Shown here: piece after piece, positions 50,672 through 59,432 of the stretch | How the letters are laid out: each line of letters begins with the position of its first letter | How positions within the stretch are numbered: the stretch's first letter is position 1 | NCBI GenBank assembly: GCA_964451415.1 | Contig: CAYVHU010000014.1 | Location: 1 to 64,000 of the forward strand | Reading direction: 5' to 3' | From: CAYVHU01 sp964451415 | Lineage (GTDB): Bacteria; Pseudomonadota; Alphaproteobacteria; Rhodospirillales; Magnetovibrionaceae | Length of the DNA stretch: 64,000 nucleotides | Translations under genes and position numbers: made by a program | The notes under the pieces: generated by a model | Database searches by the model: none | Told to the model about the DNA's origin: nothing | Seen by the model: the letters and a program-made list of their open reading frames with translations, nothing else

Positions 50672-51817
50672 GTGAAGCCCATCATATATACCAAGGACAA
50701 CAGCTTCGTCGGTTTTTCCGGCGTGGATCGAGACATCACGGCCATTCTGACCCGGGTGCGGGCGTTGGCGTCCGGGCTGGACGATATGAATCTGGACGCG
50801 CACCGTCTGGAAATTTTGCGCCGCGTCTGCGGCAACCTGCTTGCCGACGAAGGCAAAGGCGTCGACGGATTTTGGCTGCGCCCACACATCGTCGAAGAGC
50901 TACGCCGGATTAGCGATGATGAGTTGCCGCGCTATTTGTTCTATCGTTTCCGTTACGACGTGTTTCCGGCAAAGAAGGAACTGGACGCCTTTCCGCCGTG
51001 CGTACAGATCGAGCCGACCTCGGTGTGTAATTACCGTTGCGTGTTTTGCTACCAGACCGACCCCAAGCTGCAAGACAGGAAAGCCGGACACAAGGGCCGC
51101 ATGAGCCTGGATGTGTTCAAGGCCGTGGTTGATCAGATCGAAGGCGAGGTCGAAGCCGTAAGTCTGGCCAGTCGCGGTGAACCGTTGCTGTGCAAGGATA
51201 TCGTCCCCATGCTGGAATACATTTCCGGCAAATTTTTAGGGTTAAAGATCAATACCAACGCTTGGTATTTAACGGAAGAAAAGGCCCATGCCTTGCTGTC
51301 TGCGGACTGCAACACCATCGTTTTTTCCGCCGATGCGGCGGACGACGAACTGTACGCCAAGCTGCGCGTCAACGGACGACTGGATCAGGTGTTGGCAAAT
51401 ATACGCATGTTCGCCGACATCCGGGCCAAACACTATTCCGCTTCGCGCACCATTACGCGAGTTTCGGGGGTGAAGTTTTCCGATCAGCAGGATTTCGCAG
51501 CCATCGAGAACTTCTGGAAGGACTACGTCGATCAGGTGGCGTTCGTCGAATATAACCCGTGGGTCAGCGTTTACGATGCGCAGCCCAGCGGTGTGGAGGC
51601 GGCCTGTTCGGATTTGTGGCGGCGCACCTTTGTGTGGTGGGACGGGCGCGTCAATCCGTGTGACGTGGACTACCTGTCCCATCTGGCGGTGGGCGACATC
51701 ACCGAGACGCCCCTGTCGGAAATCTGGCGCGGCGAAGGGTACGAGGCCCTGCGCCAACAGCATTTGGACGGCGATCGTGCAAACCTGATGCCGTGTCGCA
51801 ATTGTTCTTTGGTGTAG
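50672..51817 (+). CDS. Radical SAM/SPASM-domain protein
   Basis: 381 residues from a GTG. A 110-residue helical N-terminal extension precedes the CX3CX2C motif CNYRCVFC at about 119-126. The C-terminal SPASM-like part (RRTFVWWDGRVNPCDVDYLSHLAVGDIT...LMPCRNCSLV) offers ligands for one auxiliary cluster. Similar to sporulation-killing or AlbA-type enzymes in architecture, but no peptide substrate gene is nearby, so a sugar or carrier is more likely. Separated by 6 bases from the HAD gene. Confidence 0.86.
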   Translation: MKPIIYTKDNSFVGFSGVDRDITAILTRVRALASGLDDMNLDAHRLEILRRVCGNLLADEGKGVDGFWLRPHIVEELRRISDDELPRYLFYRFRYDVFPAKKELDAFPPCVQIEPTSVCNYRCVFCYQTDPKLQDRKAGHKGRMSLDVFKAVVDQIEGEVEAVSLASRGEPLLCKDIVPMLEYISGKFLGLKINTNAWYLTEEKAHALLSADCNTIVFSADAADDELYAKLRVNGRLDQVLANIRMFADIRAKHYSASRTITRVSGVKFSDQQDFAAIENFWKDYVDQVAFVEYNPWVSVYDAQPSGVEAACSDLWRRTFVWWDGRVNPCDVDYLSHLAVGDITETPLSEIWRGEGYEALRQQHLDGDRANLMPCRNCSLV

Positions 51818-51823
51818 GGTCCC

Positions 51824-52495
51824 ATGGCATTCCCCCTCGACCTTGAGCGTTACCGCAGTGTGGTTTTCGATTGCGATGGTGTGTTGCTGGATTCCAACTT
51901 GGTCAAGACCGAAGCCTTCCGCCGTGCCGTGGGGCATTACGGCCATGATGTCACGGAAAAACTGGTTGAGCACCACGTCACCAACGGCGGCATTTCCAGG
52001 TTCAAGAAATTCGCTTATTTTTTTGAGGTGCTTTTGGGGCGTGCACCGCATGAAGGGGAAATGGAAGACGTTCTGGCGCGATTTTCCGCGGCGACGAAAC
52101 AAGGTCTGGTGGATTGTGACGAGGCCCCGAAATTGCGTGAGATTTTGTCTTCTATTCCCGAAGATCGGCCCCGTTTGGTGGTTTCCGGGGGCGCCCAGGA
52201 CGAACTGCACGAGGTCTTTTCCAAACGGGGTTTGACACCGTATTTCACGGCCATTTTTGGCAGTCCCGACACCAAGGAGGAAATTTTGTCCCGGGAAATC
52301 GCCAACGGAAACCTGCTTGAACCCGCCTTGTATATTGGCGATTCCCGTTACGATTACCTTGCGGCCAAGGCTTGCGGTCTGGACTTTGTTTTTGTTTCCG
52401 GGTGGACGGAATTTTCCGGTTGGGAAGACTTTTGCGCCGACAAAAACATTCGCGTTTTTGAGAGCGTGTCCGCTATTTTTAACGCAAGCACCTGA
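51824..52495 (+). CDS. HAD-superfamily phosphatase
   Basis: 223 residues. Motif I VVFDCDGVLLDSN (two catalytic Asp) at about 13-25, motif II LVVSGGAQDEL, motif III Lys in DTKEEIL and motif IV YIGDSRYDYLAAKACG. Beta-phosphoglucomutase/GPH-like cap domain at 26-100. Probably dephosphorylates a sugar phosphate or a nonulosonate 9-phosphate-type intermediate of this locus (inference). Confidence 0.9.
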   Translation: MAFPLDLERYRSVVFDCDGVLLDSNLVKTEAFRRAVGHYGHDVTEKLVEHHVTNGGISRFKKFAYFFEVLLGRAPHEGEMEDVLARFSAATKQGLVDCDEAPKLREILSSIPEDRPRLVVSGGAQDELHEVFSKRGLTPYFTAIFGSPDTKEEILSREIANGNLLEPALYIGDSRYDYLAAKACGLDFVFVSGWTEFSGWEDFCADKNIRVFESVSAIFNAST

Positions 52496-52499
52496 TCTT

Positions 52500-54320
52500 A
52501 TGAACGCCTCGAAAAATCAAGCAGTGATCGCAACCCTGACGCGGCACGCCAAAAAGGTCTGCGCCATGGTGTCCCGGGGTGGCGCGTTTACGGTGTGGGT
52601 TTTCGGGGGTGACGCCAAGCTGCGTTTGAACTTGTCGAGCATGTTGCCATTGAACGCAACGTTGGGCGTTTTGGGGACCCGCCTTGATGAAGCCGCCGAT
52701 ACGGTGGAACGTGAATTGCTGGATTTGGATCAACAGGTCTTGTCGGAAGAAAAGGACCGTCTGGCCTGGTGCGCCAGTTTGATCGGTGATCGCAGCCCGT
52801 ATGCCGGGGATCTTCAGCTTAACACGGCGCGCTATATAGTTATGGATGGCATCGTTCGTGCGGGCGGGCGACATTTATTTTTTGTTGAAAACGATATTAT
52901 CGCTCAGGCATTGGTACGTGCCGCCCAGACCAACGCTCTTCACGTGAGTTGGCATGGTGGGCAACGCCGAGCGTCTTCGTTCATGAAGACGGTGCGCGCC
53001 AAGATGTCAGCGTTAAGGACCCATTGGCGACAATCGAGCGTGTTGAAAAAAATGCGGCGCACCCGTCCGGCACCATGGGGAAAGCTGGAAGAATGTGACG
53101 TTTTGCTGATCGATTGGGCGGGTGTCAATGGCTTTGACCCCGTGCACCACACCGGGCGCACGCACAATCTTGTGCGCATGGCGGAGATCTTGCGCAAGGC
53201 GGGACTCAAGGTTGGCTTCATCGCCAATGCATTGAGTTGGACCCAGCCGTATGAGGCCATCGCCGCCAACGTCACCGCTGCTTTTGACCCAGTGGTTTTG
53301 ATTGATGAATGTCGGAGCATGGGCTCGGTTGTGCGCGGAGCATGGGCGACGTGGGGCATGCTGCGGCGGCTTAAATTTAACTTTCGAGCAGCGGGCCATG
53401 ATCTGAGTGCACTGTTTGAACTGGAATGCAACAAAGATAAAATCTATCCGCAATCCACATTGGCCTACACCCTTGCTGACGTGGCCAGGACCTTGGCAAC
53501 GCACAAGGTTATGCCCAAAGCAATTGTCTATCCGTTTGAGAATCAGGGCTGGGAACGTGCCTTGATTGTCGGCATGCGCAGGCATTTGCCGAATACGCGT
53601 CTGATTGCGTATCAGCACTCTCCGTTTGCAGCGCGCTATATCGGCATTTTCCCACCGCGTAATGACATCAATGTTGATCGATTGCCGGACCGGTTTGTGG
53701 TGATGGGGCCGCACTATGTAAAATTGTTTGCGGACCATGGTTGGCCTTGGAAGCGTCTGGTGCTCGGCGGCAGCGTGCGTTTCGAAGCGGCTCTGGCCGA
53801 TCCCCCGCAACCCGTTCGCGGTGGAATCAAGACGGTTCTGGCGGTGCCTTCTATTGATTTTGCCGAAGCTTTGGATCTGGTGGTCAAGGTGGGAACGGCG
53901 ATCAAATTTGTTCCCGGCGCACATTTGGTGGTGAATTTTCATCCCGTGGTAGATCAGGCTTTTCGGGATGATTTGGTTGAGGCCGTGGGGAAGGACATCA
54001 TGGAAAAAGCCAAGGTTTCGTATGCCCGCGCAGCGGATTTGATCGCTGGGGCCGACGTTTTGGTTTACAACAGTTCCGGTGCGGTGTTTGACGCGTGTTT
54101 TGCCGGAGTGCCCGCGGTGCACGTTGCCGTGGATGGTTGCTTGAGTTATGACAAGGTGCCGGGCACGATATCGCGGCGCGTTTATACAGTGGATGACCTG
54201 ACAGACGTGTTGCGTGAACTTTTATCCAAACGTCAGAATGTGGCTCCTGATTTGTCTGTTGGCGGTGTGGTTGGGCCGGTTGACGAAGGTGCCATCGTGA
54301 GCGCCGTGAGGGGGGCATGA
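52500..54320 (+). CDS. Large surface-carbohydrate protein, possible GT-B transferase
   Basis: 606 residues from the ATG at 52500; the frame is open 81 codons earlier but only inside the HAD gene. No precise family. N-terminal 200 residues include DVLLIDWAGVNGFD and NLVRMAEILRKAGLKVGFIANAL. The C-terminal half resembles capsule-type transferases: HLVVNFHPVVDQAFRDDL and ADLIAGADVLVYNSSGAVFDACFAGVPAVHVAVD, the latter being the usual Ser-Ser plus acidic donor site. Overlaps the GT2 gene by 4 bases. Confidence 0.72.
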   Translation: MNASKNQAVIATLTRHAKKVCAMVSRGGAFTVWVFGGDAKLRLNLSSMLPLNATLGVLGTRLDEAADTVERELLDLDQQVLSEEKDRLAWCASLIGDRSPYAGDLQLNTARYIVMDGIVRAGGRHLFFVENDIIAQALVRAAQTNALHVSWHGGQRRASSFMKTVRAKMSALRTHWRQSSVLKKMRRTRPAPWGKLEECDVLLIDWAGVNGFDPVHHTGRTHNLVRMAEILRKAGLKVGFIANALSWTQPYEAIAANVTAAFDPVVLIDECRSMGSVVRGAWATWGMLRRLKFNFRAAGHDLSALFELECNKDKIYPQSTLAYTLADVARTLATHKVMPKAIVYPFENQGWERALIVGMRRHLPNTRLIAYQHSPFAARYIGIFPPRNDINVDRLPDRFVVMGPHYVKLFADHGWPWKRLVLGGSVRFEAALADPPQPVRGGIKTVLAVPSIDFAEALDLVVKVGTAIKFVPGAHLVVNFHPVVDQAFRDDLVEAVGKDIMEKAKVSYARAADLIAGADVLVYNSSGAVFDACFAGVPAVHVAVDGCLSYDKVPGTISRRVYTVDDLTDVLRELLSKRQNVAPDLSVGGVVGPVDEGAIVSAVRGA

Positions 54321-55225
54321 ACCCCGTCCCGACCCTCAGTGTCATCATGACCGTTTTCAATGGCGATGCGTTTTTGCAAGAAACGCTGGATGGCGTTTGG
54401 GCGCAGACGTTTACGGATTTTGAGCTGGTGGTGGTCAACAACGGTTCCACCGATGGCACCCAGGCGATTTTGGACGCCGTGGACGATGCACGGTTGCGGG
54501 TTATCCAGGCGCCCGCACGCGGCGGCACCTTCGGCGATGGTATCCGCCTTGCCTACGCGCATGCGTGCGGCACGTACATCGCGGTGCAAGACGCCGACGA
54601 TGTGTCCTTGCCGACGCGCTTTGAGAAACAGGTTGCCGCGCTTGAGGCGAACGGCAGCCTTGGCCTTGTTTTTGGCGCGTATCAGGACATGGACGCCGAC
54701 GGCAATGTGGATGTCGTTCACCATCCGCCGGGCGAGCAGCACGATTTGGCCAACGCATTACAGTCTCACAATCCACTGGCCCATTCCACGTACATGTACC
54801 GCAAGGCGGCGTCCGATCAGGTGGGGGGCTATGCGGGCGAATACGCCTACGGTCCCGATTTTGCGCTGGTGGTGCGGCTGATGAAAAAGGGCTGGGGCGT
54901 GAAGGGGCTTGACGATGTGGTGTTGAAACTGCGCTGTCATCCGGGGCAGGTTTCCATCGCGTCTGATTTTAGTGTTATGCGGGCGCACGATGCGTTGTAT
55001 CTGTTTCGCGAAGCCTCCGGTTTGGCGGGGATATCGCCTCAGGCCAGACGTGCGGGACGTCACCGGATTGCGAAGTGCGCGGTTCAATACGCCCTGGCTT
55101 TGCTTAAGGAAGGACGCGTGCGTGAAGGCGTCAAACAGATGCTGATGGGATTGTTGCGCTATCCCCTTTATGGCTCTGCCTACTTGGTGTATCGATTAGC
55201 CTTCCAAAAGGGGAGAAAAACATGA
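54317..55225 (+). CDS. Family 2 glycosyltransferase
   Basis: 302 residues, GT-A fold. SVIMTVFNGDAFLQETLDGVWAQTF at the N-terminus, the nucleotide-binding NNGSTDGT, and the metal-binding AVQDADDVSLPTRFEKQV with the DxD motif. No membrane helix, so it acts at the inner face on a lipid-linked acceptor. It lies at the head of the CDP-deoxyhexose genes (4-base overlap with rfbF), so it may transfer that sugar. Confidence 0.9.
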   Translation: MNPVPTLSVIMTVFNGDAFLQETLDGVWAQTFTDFELVVVNNGSTDGTQAILDAVDDARLRVIQAPARGGTFGDGIRLAYAHACGTYIAVQDADDVSLPTRFEKQVAALEANGSLGLVFGAYQDMDADGNVDVVHHPPGEQHDLANALQSHNPLAHSTYMYRKAASDQVGGYAGEYAYGPDFALVVRLMKKGWGVKGLDDVVLKLRCHPGQVSIASDFSVMRAHDALYLFREASGLAGISPQARRAGRHRIAKCAVQYALALLKEGRVREGVKQMLMGLLRYPLYGSAYLVYRLAFQKGRKT

Positions 55226-56007
55226 AAGTCGTGATTCTGTGTGGCGGTAAGGGGACGCGTATCCGCGGTGTGGATGACAGCCTGCCCAAGCCCATGATCC
55301 CGGTTGGCCCCTATCCGATCGTGTGGCACATCATGCGTTCTTACGCTCATTTCGGCTTTAAGGATTTTGTCTTGTGTCTTGGATACAAGGGTGGGGCGAT
55401 CAAGGATTTTTTCCTGAATTACCGCTCAACGGTGTCGGATTTCACCATTGATTTCGCCAAAGGCGGTGAAACCACATTTGATAAAGCGAACGAACAGCTC
55501 GACTGGCGTGTGACCCTGGCAGAAACCGGCGAAAATACCCTGACCGGTTCGCGGGTGAAAAAGATAGAACACTATATTGGTGATGATGAAAGTTTTATGC
55601 TGACCTACGGCGACGGCGTGTGCGACATCGACATTCATGAATTGTTGGCCTTTCACAAAAGCCATGGCAAGCACATGAGCGTCTCGGGTGTGCGTCCGCC
55701 GGGACGTTTCGGCGAACTGGATCATGACGAAAAGGGCCAAATCGTTGAGTTCAATGAAAAGCCCCAAGCCACCGGGGGGCGGATTTCCGGCGGGTTCTTT
55801 GTCTGTCAGCGCGAAGTTCTCGATTATCTCGACGCGGAGCGTGATGATGAAACGCTGGAAACCGAACCCATGCGCCATCTGGCGCGTGACGGACAAATGA
55901 TGATGTACGGCCACGACGGCTTTTGGCAGTGCATGGATACATATCGGGACTATGCGTTGCTCAATGATCTGGTCGAAAACGGTACCGCGCCATGGATCAA
56001 ATGGTAG
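55222..56007 (+). CDS. rfbF: Glucose-1-phosphate cytidylyltransferase
   Basis: 261 residues, full length. Makes CDP-glucose from CTP and glucose 1-phosphate, the entry to CDP-6-deoxy sugars. LCGGKGTRIRGVDDSLPKPMIPVG at the N-terminus, the family-specific FKDFVLCLGYKGGAIKDFF, MLTYGDGVCDIDI and the C-terminal DGFWQCMDTYRDYALLNDL. Overlaps rfbG by 16 bases. Confidence 0.95.
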   Translation: MKVVILCGGKGTRIRGVDDSLPKPMIPVGPYPIVWHIMRSYAHFGFKDFVLCLGYKGGAIKDFFLNYRSTVSDFTIDFAKGGETTFDKANEQLDWRVTLAETGENTLTGSRVKKIEHYIGDDESFMLTYGDGVCDIDIHELLAFHKSHGKHMSVSGVRPPGRFGELDHDEKGQIVEFNEKPQATGGRISGGFFVCQREVLDYLDAERDDETLETEPMRHLARDGQMMMYGHDGFWQCMDTYRDYALLNDLVENGTAPWIKW

Positions 56008-57071
56008 AGCTTATGGACTCCATGGCTTTCAAGGGACGGCGTGTCCTCGTCACCGGCTCCACCGGGTTCAAGGGCAGCTGGTTGTGTACGTGGCTTTTGC
56101 ATCTGGGCGCGGACGTTTCCGGTTTTGCGTTGCCGCCGGAACCCGATGCGCCGTTGTTCGATCAGTTGCGCCTGCGCGATCGCCTCGACCAGCACGACGG
56201 CGACATCCGCGATATGAATACCGTGCGCGCCATGCTGGACGCGACGCAGCCGGAAATCATCTTCCATCTGGCCGCCCAGCCGCTGGTGCGTTACAGCTAT
56301 CTTGAGCCGAAACTGACGTTCGATACCAACGTCGGCGGCGCGGTGAACCTGCTGGACGGGATCAGGGCATCCAAGGGCGTGAAGGCGCTGGTGTTCGTGA
56401 CCTCCGACAAGGCCTATCGCAACAAGGAATGGGTGTGGGGGTATCGCGAAAACGATGAACTGGGCGGGCACGACCCGTATTCCGCTTCCAAGGCGGCGGC
56501 GGAAATCGTGTTCGCGGGCTATCAGGACAGTTTTTTTAAGGACCGTGCGGATTTTGCCGCCGCTTCGGTGCGCGCGGGCAACGTGATCGGCGGTGGAGAC
56601 ATGTCGGCGGATCGCATCGTCCCCGATTGTATCCGTGCCTTCAAAAACGCAGATGAAATCGTGTTGCGTAACCCGGATTCCACGCGCCCCTGGCAGCATG
56701 TGCTGGAGCCGTTGTCGGGCTACATGGCGGTTGCGCAGGGTTTGCTGGTCGATGCGGATCGCACCCGCGGGGCGTGGAATTTCGGTCCCGATGCGCAAAA
56801 CGTGCGCACCGTGCGCGAGCTTGCCGAAACCGCCTCGAAAATTTGGGGTGCGGGCAGCGTGCGTGTGGAACGCGATCCCAACCAGCCCCACGAAGCAAAC
56901 CTTCTGATGCTCAACTCAGACAAGGCCAAGTCGGAACTGGGCTGGCGCGTGCACTGGGATTTCGAGGCGGCGGTCGCCCATACGGTGAACTGGTATAAAC
57001 GTGTCCATGACGGCGAAGATGCGTTTGACGTGACCAAGGAACAGTTGGAAGCCTTTGTGGGAGACGCCTAG
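55992..57071 (+). CDS. rfbG: CDP-glucose 4,6-dehydratase
   Basis: 359 residues as drawn; ATGs at 56013 and 56022 are also possible starts and closer to the usual family length. Converts CDP-glucose to CDP-4-keto-6-deoxyglucose. Rossmann motif VLVTGSTGFKGSWLCTWLLHLG, FHLAAQPLVRYSY, active site FVTSDKAY and DPYSASKAAAE (Tyr-Lys), RAGNVIGGGDMSADRIVPD and RPWQHVLEPLSGY, all RfbG-typical. Confidence 0.95.
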   Translation: MDQMVELMDSMAFKGRRVLVTGSTGFKGSWLCTWLLHLGADVSGFALPPEPDAPLFDQLRLRDRLDQHDGDIRDMNTVRAMLDATQPEIIFHLAAQPLVRYSYLEPKLTFDTNVGGAVNLLDGIRASKGVKALVFVTSDKAYRNKEWVWGYRENDELGGHDPYSASKAAAEIVFAGYQDSFFKDRADFAAASVRAGNVIGGGDMSADRIVPDCIRAFKNADEIVLRNPDSTRPWQHVLEPLSGYMAVAQGLLVDADRTRGAWNFGPDAQNVRTVRELAETASKIWGAGSVRVERDPNQPHEANLLMLNSDKAKSELGWRVHWDFEAAVAHTVNWYKRVHDGEDAFDVTKEQLEAFVGDA

Positions 57072-57512
57072 GTGATTGACGGCCTTGTCATCACGCCGCT
57101 GGAACAAATCCGCGATGAACGCGGTGCCGTTTTGCACATGTTGCGCCGTGACGCGCCGCACTTCGCGGGCTTTGGCGAGGTGTATTTTTCCGTCGTCAAT
57201 CCGGGCGTGGTGAAGGGCTGGCGGCGGCACCGGGAAATGGTCATGAGCCTTTGTGTGCCCAAGGGCCGCGTCAAGCTGGTGTTGGCCGATCAGCGCGAAG
57301 GCAGTGTTACCGCCGGTGAAATTCAAGAGATCGTTCTGGGCGAAGCGCCACCCGATTATCGTCTGGTGAGCGTGCCTGCCATGGTGTGGAGCGGCTTTCA
57401 GTGTATCGGTGAGGAGCCCGCGATGATCGCCAATTGCGCCTCGATCCCCCACGCGCCGGATGAGGTCGAACGCCTTCCCCTTGAGAGCGATGCCATCCGT
57501 TATGTCTGGTAA
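57072..57512 (+). CDS. dTDP-4-dehydrorhamnose 3,5-epimerase-like cupin
   Basis: 146 residues from a GTG. RmlC-type cupin, shorter than RmlC: RDERGAVLHMLRRDAPHF, FGEVYFSVVNPGVVKGWRRHREM with the His of the active site, and the C-terminal VSVPAMVWSGFQCIGEEPAMIANC. Expected to epimerise the 4-keto-6-deoxy sugar made by RfbG at C3 and/or C5. Begins one base after rfbG ends. Confidence 0.87.
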   Translation: MIDGLVITPLEQIRDERGAVLHMLRRDAPHFAGFGEVYFSVVNPGVVKGWRRHREMVMSLCVPKGRVKLVLADQREGSVTAGEIQEIVLGEAPPDYRLVSVPAMVWSGFQCIGEEPAMIANCASIPHAPDEVERLPLESDAIRYVW

Positions 57513-58434
57513 AACCGTCGTCGTCACCGGGGTTAGCAGCTTTGTCGGCTGTCATCTGGCACAGGCTTTCGCGGACTCAGGAGATCGCGTGATCGCGGTC
57601 ACGTCGCGCCCGCAAACGGCCTATGAAGGCGTGCGCGCCCGGCGCTTGGCGTATATTCAAGACGACGTTGAATTTCAGGTGTGCGATTTGTGCGATGCGG
57701 ATGCGTTGGCGGCGCTCACCGAAACGTGCCAGCCCGACGTGTGGGTGCAACATGCCGGTTACGCCGACAACTACGCCTCGCGCGATTACAATCTGGAAAA
57801 GTCTCTTGCGTTGAACGTCGTGGCGCTGGAGCCGTTGTATAAACGTTTGGCGCACACACATTGCGGCGTCATCGTCACCGGCTCCTCCATGGAATATGCC
57901 TCAAGCGAGGTCGCGAACCGCGAAGACGATGTGTGTTGGCCGGACTTGCCCTACGGCGTGTCCAAGCTGGCGGAGACGATTGAGGCCTCGCGCCTTGCGC
58001 GTCAATACGCGGTGGCGACCCGCGTGGCCCGGCTTTACATTCCCGTCGGTCCGCTGGATGCGCCGGGGAAGCTGCTGGATTTTGTGATCGGGCAATTGTC
58101 GAAGGGCGAAGTTGCAGACTTGTCGGCGTGTACGCAACGCCGGGATTTCGTCGGCGTTGCCGACATTGCCAACGCGTATACCTTGTTGGCGAAGGATATG
58201 GATCGACAAATTTTCGATGTTTTCAACATTTGCTCGGGCGAAGCGGTGGAACTCAAATCCCTGTTGCAGGAACTAGCGCGTATCATGGGGGCAAACGAGG
58301 CTTTATTGAATTTTGGCGCGAAACCTATGCGTCCCGGCGAGCCGATGGTGTCCTTTGGCGACAACGCCAAGGCGAAAGCCGTGCTGGGCTGGCAGCCGCG
58401 CCCGCTCCAAAGCGCGCTTCAGGTGTTGTTGTAA
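57502..58434 (+). CDS. NAD(P)-dependent SDR, probable CDP-4-keto-6-deoxyhexose reductase
   Basis: 310 residues from the ATG at 57502, overlapping the epimerase by 11 bases. Extended SDR with a variant Rossmann loop VVVTGVSSFVGCHLAQAF (Ser-Ser where Gly is common), Ser in VIVTGSSMEYASSE and YGVSKLAETI as Tyr-Lys pair; C-terminal FNICSGEAVELKSLLQEL. As last of four sugar genes it most likely reduces the 4-keto group, giving a 6-deoxyhexose. Confidence 0.85.
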   Translation: MSGKTVVVTGVSSFVGCHLAQAFADSGDRVIAVTSRPQTAYEGVRARRLAYIQDDVEFQVCDLCDADALAALTETCQPDVWVQHAGYADNYASRDYNLEKSLALNVVALEPLYKRLAHTHCGVIVTGSSMEYASSEVANREDDVCWPDLPYGVSKLAETIEASRLARQYAVATRVARLYIPVGPLDAPGKLLDFVIGQLSKGEVADLSACTQRRDFVGVADIANAYTLLAKDMDRQIFDVFNICSGEAVELKSLLQELARIMGANEALLNFGAKPMRPGEPMVSFGDNAKAKAVLGWQPRPLQSALQVLL

Positions 58435-58437
58435 GCC

Positions 58438-59430
58438 ATGCGTCTGGAACATCTTCACTATTTGCGCTGTCCAAAAAGCGGAACCCCCCTTGAACTCGTG
58501 GACGAGATCGTCGAGGCGGGCCGCGTTAAAACGGGGCGTCTGGTGGCTCCGGGCGGACAAAGCTATCCCATCGTCGATTTCATTCCGCGCTTTGTGGGGG
58601 GCGATAACTATGCTGCCAATTTCGGTTTTGAGTGGCAGGTCCACGCCCGCACCCAGTTCGACGCGGATGCGCGCCACAATATGTCCGAAGAGCGCGTTTT
58701 TGGCGTTTCAAAGTGGGATCGCGATTTAAGCGGCGAGATCATTTTGGAGGCCGGTTCCGGGTCGGGGCGCTTTAGCGAACACCTGTTGGGCACCGGCGCG
58801 ATGGTGGTGTCGTTCGATTATTCGCAAGCCGTCGAACCCAACTATGCTTCCAACGGCGCGCACGAAAACCTGTTGTTGGTGCAGGCCGACATTTACAATA
58901 TGCCCTTTGCAAAAGCGTCCTTCGACAAGGTGTTTTGTTTTGGCGTGTTGCAGCACACCCCCGATCCCCATGCTTCGTTTCAGGCCCTTGTGGCGATGAT
59001 GAAGCCCGGCGCAAAAATTGCCACCGACATTTATCTGAAGACCTTCAAACGCTATTATCTGAACACACGCTATTGGGTGCGTCCGCTGACGCGCACCATG
59101 AACCCGCAGAAACTCTATGCTAGGTGCAAGGCCTACATTGATTTCATGTGGCCGCTGGCGCGTCTGATCCGTCGTATCCCCAAGGTGGGCGAGGCCATCA
59201 ACTGGCGGCTTCTGATTGCCGATTACGCCGTACAAATGCCCGATGCCAGCGACGAAACACTCAAGACGTGGGCCTATCTGGATACCTTCGACATGCTCTC
59301 GCCCGCCTTCGACATTCCGCAAACGCCGGGGACGTTCCGGCGCTGGCATGAAGAGGCCGGGTTGGCGGACATTGACGTAGGCCTCGGTCCCAACGGTGTG
59401 GTCGGCACCGCCGTCAAAGCGAAAGCCTGA
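58438..59430 (+). CDS. Methyltransferase with Trm112-like zinc-ribbon N-terminus
   Basis: 330 residues. Residues 1-50 (HYLRCPKSGTPLELV...SYPIVDFIPRF) resemble the UPF0434/Trm112 domain. Motif I IILEAGSGSGRFSEHLL at about 102-118, LLVQADIYNMPFAKASFDKVFCFGVLQHTPDPHASF and MMKPGAKIATDIY give a class I SAM methyltransferase fold. Likely methylates a sugar of the CDP-deoxyhexose module or the growing chain. Confidence 0.87.
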   Translation: MRLEHLHYLRCPKSGTPLELVDEIVEAGRVKTGRLVAPGGQSYPIVDFIPRFVGGDNYAANFGFEWQVHARTQFDADARHNMSEERVFGVSKWDRDLSGEIILEAGSGSGRFSEHLLGTGAMVVSFDYSQAVEPNYASNGAHENLLLVQADIYNMPFAKASFDKVFCFGVLQHTPDPHASFQALVAMMKPGAKIATDIYLKTFKRYYLNTRYWVRPLTRTMNPQKLYARCKAYIDFMWPLARLIRRIPKVGEAINWRLLIADYAVQMPDASDETLKTWAYLDTFDMLSPAFDIPQTPGTFRRWHEEAGLADIDVGLGPNGVVGTAVKAKA

Positions 59431-59432
59431 AC

